Assembly (NCBI RefSeq): GCF_008704715.1
Contig: NZ_CP023689.1
Coordinates: forward strand, 7,440,001 to 7,504,000
Length of the DNA: 64,000 bases
Direction of reading: 5' to 3'
DNA from: Streptomyces chartreusis
GTDB taxonomy: Bacteria > Actinomycetota > Actinomycetes > Streptomycetales > Streptomycetaceae
The notes beneath the pieces were generated by a model. The model did not search any database and was not told the DNA's origin. It was given only the letters and a program-made list of their open reading frames with translations. Position 1 is the stretch's first letter, and the number at the start of each line of letters is the position of its first letter. The translations under genes and the position numbers were made by a program. Shown here piece by piece: positions 62,809 through 64,000 of this stretch.

Positions 62809-63660
62809 TCAGGCGCGGTACGCGGCCGTCGCGATCCCGACCAGTGATCCGATCAGCGGGTTCCTGTCGCCCTCCTGCCACACCGCCAGCACACGGCTCG
62901 GCGCCATGTCGACGACCGGGACCACGGCCAGCTCCTCGGGCATCTCGTGCCCGAGCGGCGTCATCCCGACCGTGCCGTTCCACAACACGGCCTGTACGCA
63001 CTCCTGGACGCCGCGCACCACGGGACCCTCGCGGCGCTCACCGCCGTTCCAGTACGCCTGCCAGAGCGGGTCGGTCCCCGCCGGGAACCGGAACCAGCGC
63101 CGGCCGGCCAGGTCGGACAGCGTCAGCCGGTCGCGGCGCGCCAGCGGATCGTCGGCGCGCAGGACCGCGCCCACCGGGTCGGCGCGCAACTCGTGCACCG
63201 TCAGCCCCGTCTCGTCGAACGGCCCACGGGTCAGGGCGACATCGACGAGACCGGCGCGCAGCCCGCAGGTCGGATCCGTCAGGTCGGTCTCGCGGACACG
63301 GACCTCCACACCGGGGTGGCGTCCCCGGTAGGCGTCGGCCAGCCGCCGCGCGCCCCGGTCGGTGCTGTCGCCGAGGAAGCCGACGGTGAGGGTGGTGGCG
63401 CCGGCCGCCGTCGCCACCCGTACCCGCACCCGGTCGGCCTGGTCGAGCAGGGCACGCGCCTCGTCCAGCAGCGCCGCCCCGGCCGCGGTGAGGGTGACGC
63501 CCGCGGGCGAGCGGTGCAGCAGGGTGGCGCCGACGTCGGACTCCAGCTGTCTGATCGCCCGGCTCAGCGGCGGCTGGCTCATGTGCAGACGGGCGGCGGC
63601 CCGGCCGAAGTGGAGTTCCTCGGCGACGGCCACGAAATAGCGCAGGGTGCGCAGCTCCAT
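62809..63660 (-). CDS. LysR-family transcriptional regulator
   Basis: 283 aa, from ATG 63660 (MELRTLRYFVAVAEE). The N-terminal helix-turn-helix is typical: FGRAAARLHMSQPPLSRAIRQLE. The LysR substrate-binding domain fills the rest (ADPVGAVLRADDPLARRDRLTL, GMTPLGHEMPEELAVVPV in outline). It is divergent from the MBL-fold gene at 63743, the classical LysR arrangement, with a 19-bp dyad between them. It probably activates that gene in response to a small molecule. Confidence 0.95.
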   Translation of the reverse strand: MELRTLRYFVAVAEELHFGRAAARLHMSQPPLSRAIRQLESDVGATLLHRSPAGVTLTAAGAALLDEARALLDQADRVRVRVATAAGATTLTVGFLGDSTDRGARRLADAYRGRHPGVEVRVRETDLTDPTCGLRAGLVDVALTRGPFDETGLTVHELRADPVGAVLRADDPLARRDRLTLSDLAGRRWFRFPAGTDPLWQAYWNGGERREGPVVRGVQECVQAVLWNGTVGMTPLGHEMPEELAVVPVVDMAPSRVLAVWQEGDRNPLIGSLVGIATAAYRA

Positions 63661-63669
63661 GAACAGCGA

Positions 63670-63688
63670 CGATACCCGTACGGTATCG
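63670..63688. promoter_or_regulatory. LysR-type dyad between the LysR and MBL-fold genes
   Basis: CGATACC-CGTAC-GGTATCG has perfect 7-bp arms and contains ATAC-N7-GTAT, a T-N11-A LysR box. It lies 10 bp from the LysR start and 55 bp from the MBL-fold start. Confidence 0.75.
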
Positions 63689-63742
63689 AGCCCACCGTAA
63701 GGGTCTTGGACGGCCGGGGGACCTCGGCGGTGGACTCGGGGC

Positions 63743-64000
63743 ATGGCTGACGATCCGATGCCCGAAGAGACCCCGCTGCCCGATGTGCCCTTGACCCACG
63801 GGGCCCTGCCCGACCCCGCCGTGCACACGGCGGGTGCCGAGGAGATCGCCCCCGATCTGCTGCTGATCCCCGACCGAGGGGTCCCGCTGGTGCCCAACAT
63901 CGGTGTCATCGGCGGCACCCGGGCCGTGCTCGTCGTCGAGACCGGCATCGGCACCGCCAACGCCGAGCAGGTCCTCGCGTTCGCCACCGAGTTCGCGAAG
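63743..64000 (+). CDS. MBL-fold metallo-hydrolase (C-terminal part beyond the window)
   Basis: 86 codons from ATG 63743 to the window edge. The segment from EIAPDLLLIPDRGVPLVPNIG onward, with IGGTRAVLVVETGIGTANAEQVL, matches the first beta-strands of metallo-beta-lactamase-fold hydrolases; the HxHxDH motif lies beyond the edge and could not be checked. It is divergent from the LysR gene and probably under its control. Confidence 0.75.
   Translation, partial: MADDPMPEETPLPDVPLTHGALPDPAVHTAGAEEIAPDLLLIPDRGVPLVPNIGVIGGTRAVLVVETGIGTANAEQVLAFATEFAK

Overview
The window is a contiguous piece of a Streptomyces chromosome. The evidence is very high G+C with strong G/C preference at third codon positions, many GTG starts and 4-base ATGA/GTGA overlaps, the developmental gene whiA, mycothiol-type enzymes, OpcA beside glucose-6-phosphate dehydrogenase, an actinobacterial suf operon with SufR and SufU, and a single rare TTA codon. 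From memory, the gene order resembles the S. coelicolor region carrying whiA, gap/pgk/tpiA, zwf/opcA and suf; this was not checked. I saw no insertion sequence, prophage, CRISPR array, rRNA or tRNA.

Layout. 1-7 kb: a truncated MHS-type transporter, an S66 peptidase homologue without the usual serine, aroQ, a polar amino-acid ABC operon, a glyoxalase-II-like hydrolase and a mycothiol-dependent isomerase-family protein. 7-20 kb: uvrA behind a RecA-independent DNA-damage promoter, a LacI regulator/PfkB kinase pair with a near-perfect operator, an XRE-like regulator, then the overlapping string uvrC-rapZ-yvcK-whiA. 20-31 kb: a secreted zinc carboxypeptidase, gap, pgk-tpiA-secG, an RbpA-family protein, an MFS exporter, pgi and a membrane protein. 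31-42 kb: a PadR/ABC ATPase/FtsX-permease operon, a solute-binding protein, and an alpha-glucosidase plus sugar ABC operon. 41.6-48.3 kb: the pentose-phosphate operon tkt-tal-zwf-opcA-pgl. 48.3-55 kb: the haem O and haem A synthases, an amidohydrolase, an ABC-2 exporter and an AAC(3)-like acetyltransferase. 55-61.7 kb: sufR-sufB-sufD-Rieske ferredoxin-sufC-sufS-sufU-sufT. The end holds a secreted AbfB-domain protein and a LysR regulator divergent from a truncated metallo-beta-lactamase-fold protein.

The genes are mostly core: glycolysis and the pentose-phosphate pathway, nucleotide-excision repair, Fe-S assembly and haem A synthesis. The most informative signals are regulatory. A RecA-NDp/PafBC-type promoter lies before uvrA and an exact second copy lies before an MFS exporter that also has the window's only TTA codon. 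A SufR operator (CAAC-N6-GTTG) ends at the sufR start, with an iron-box-like sequence upstream. One 15-17 bp palindrome is shared by the padR/solute-binding-protein region and the alpha-glucosidase/sugar-transport operon. A folded-looking intergenic region precedes the rbpA-family gene. I found no convincing wholly new multi-gene system.
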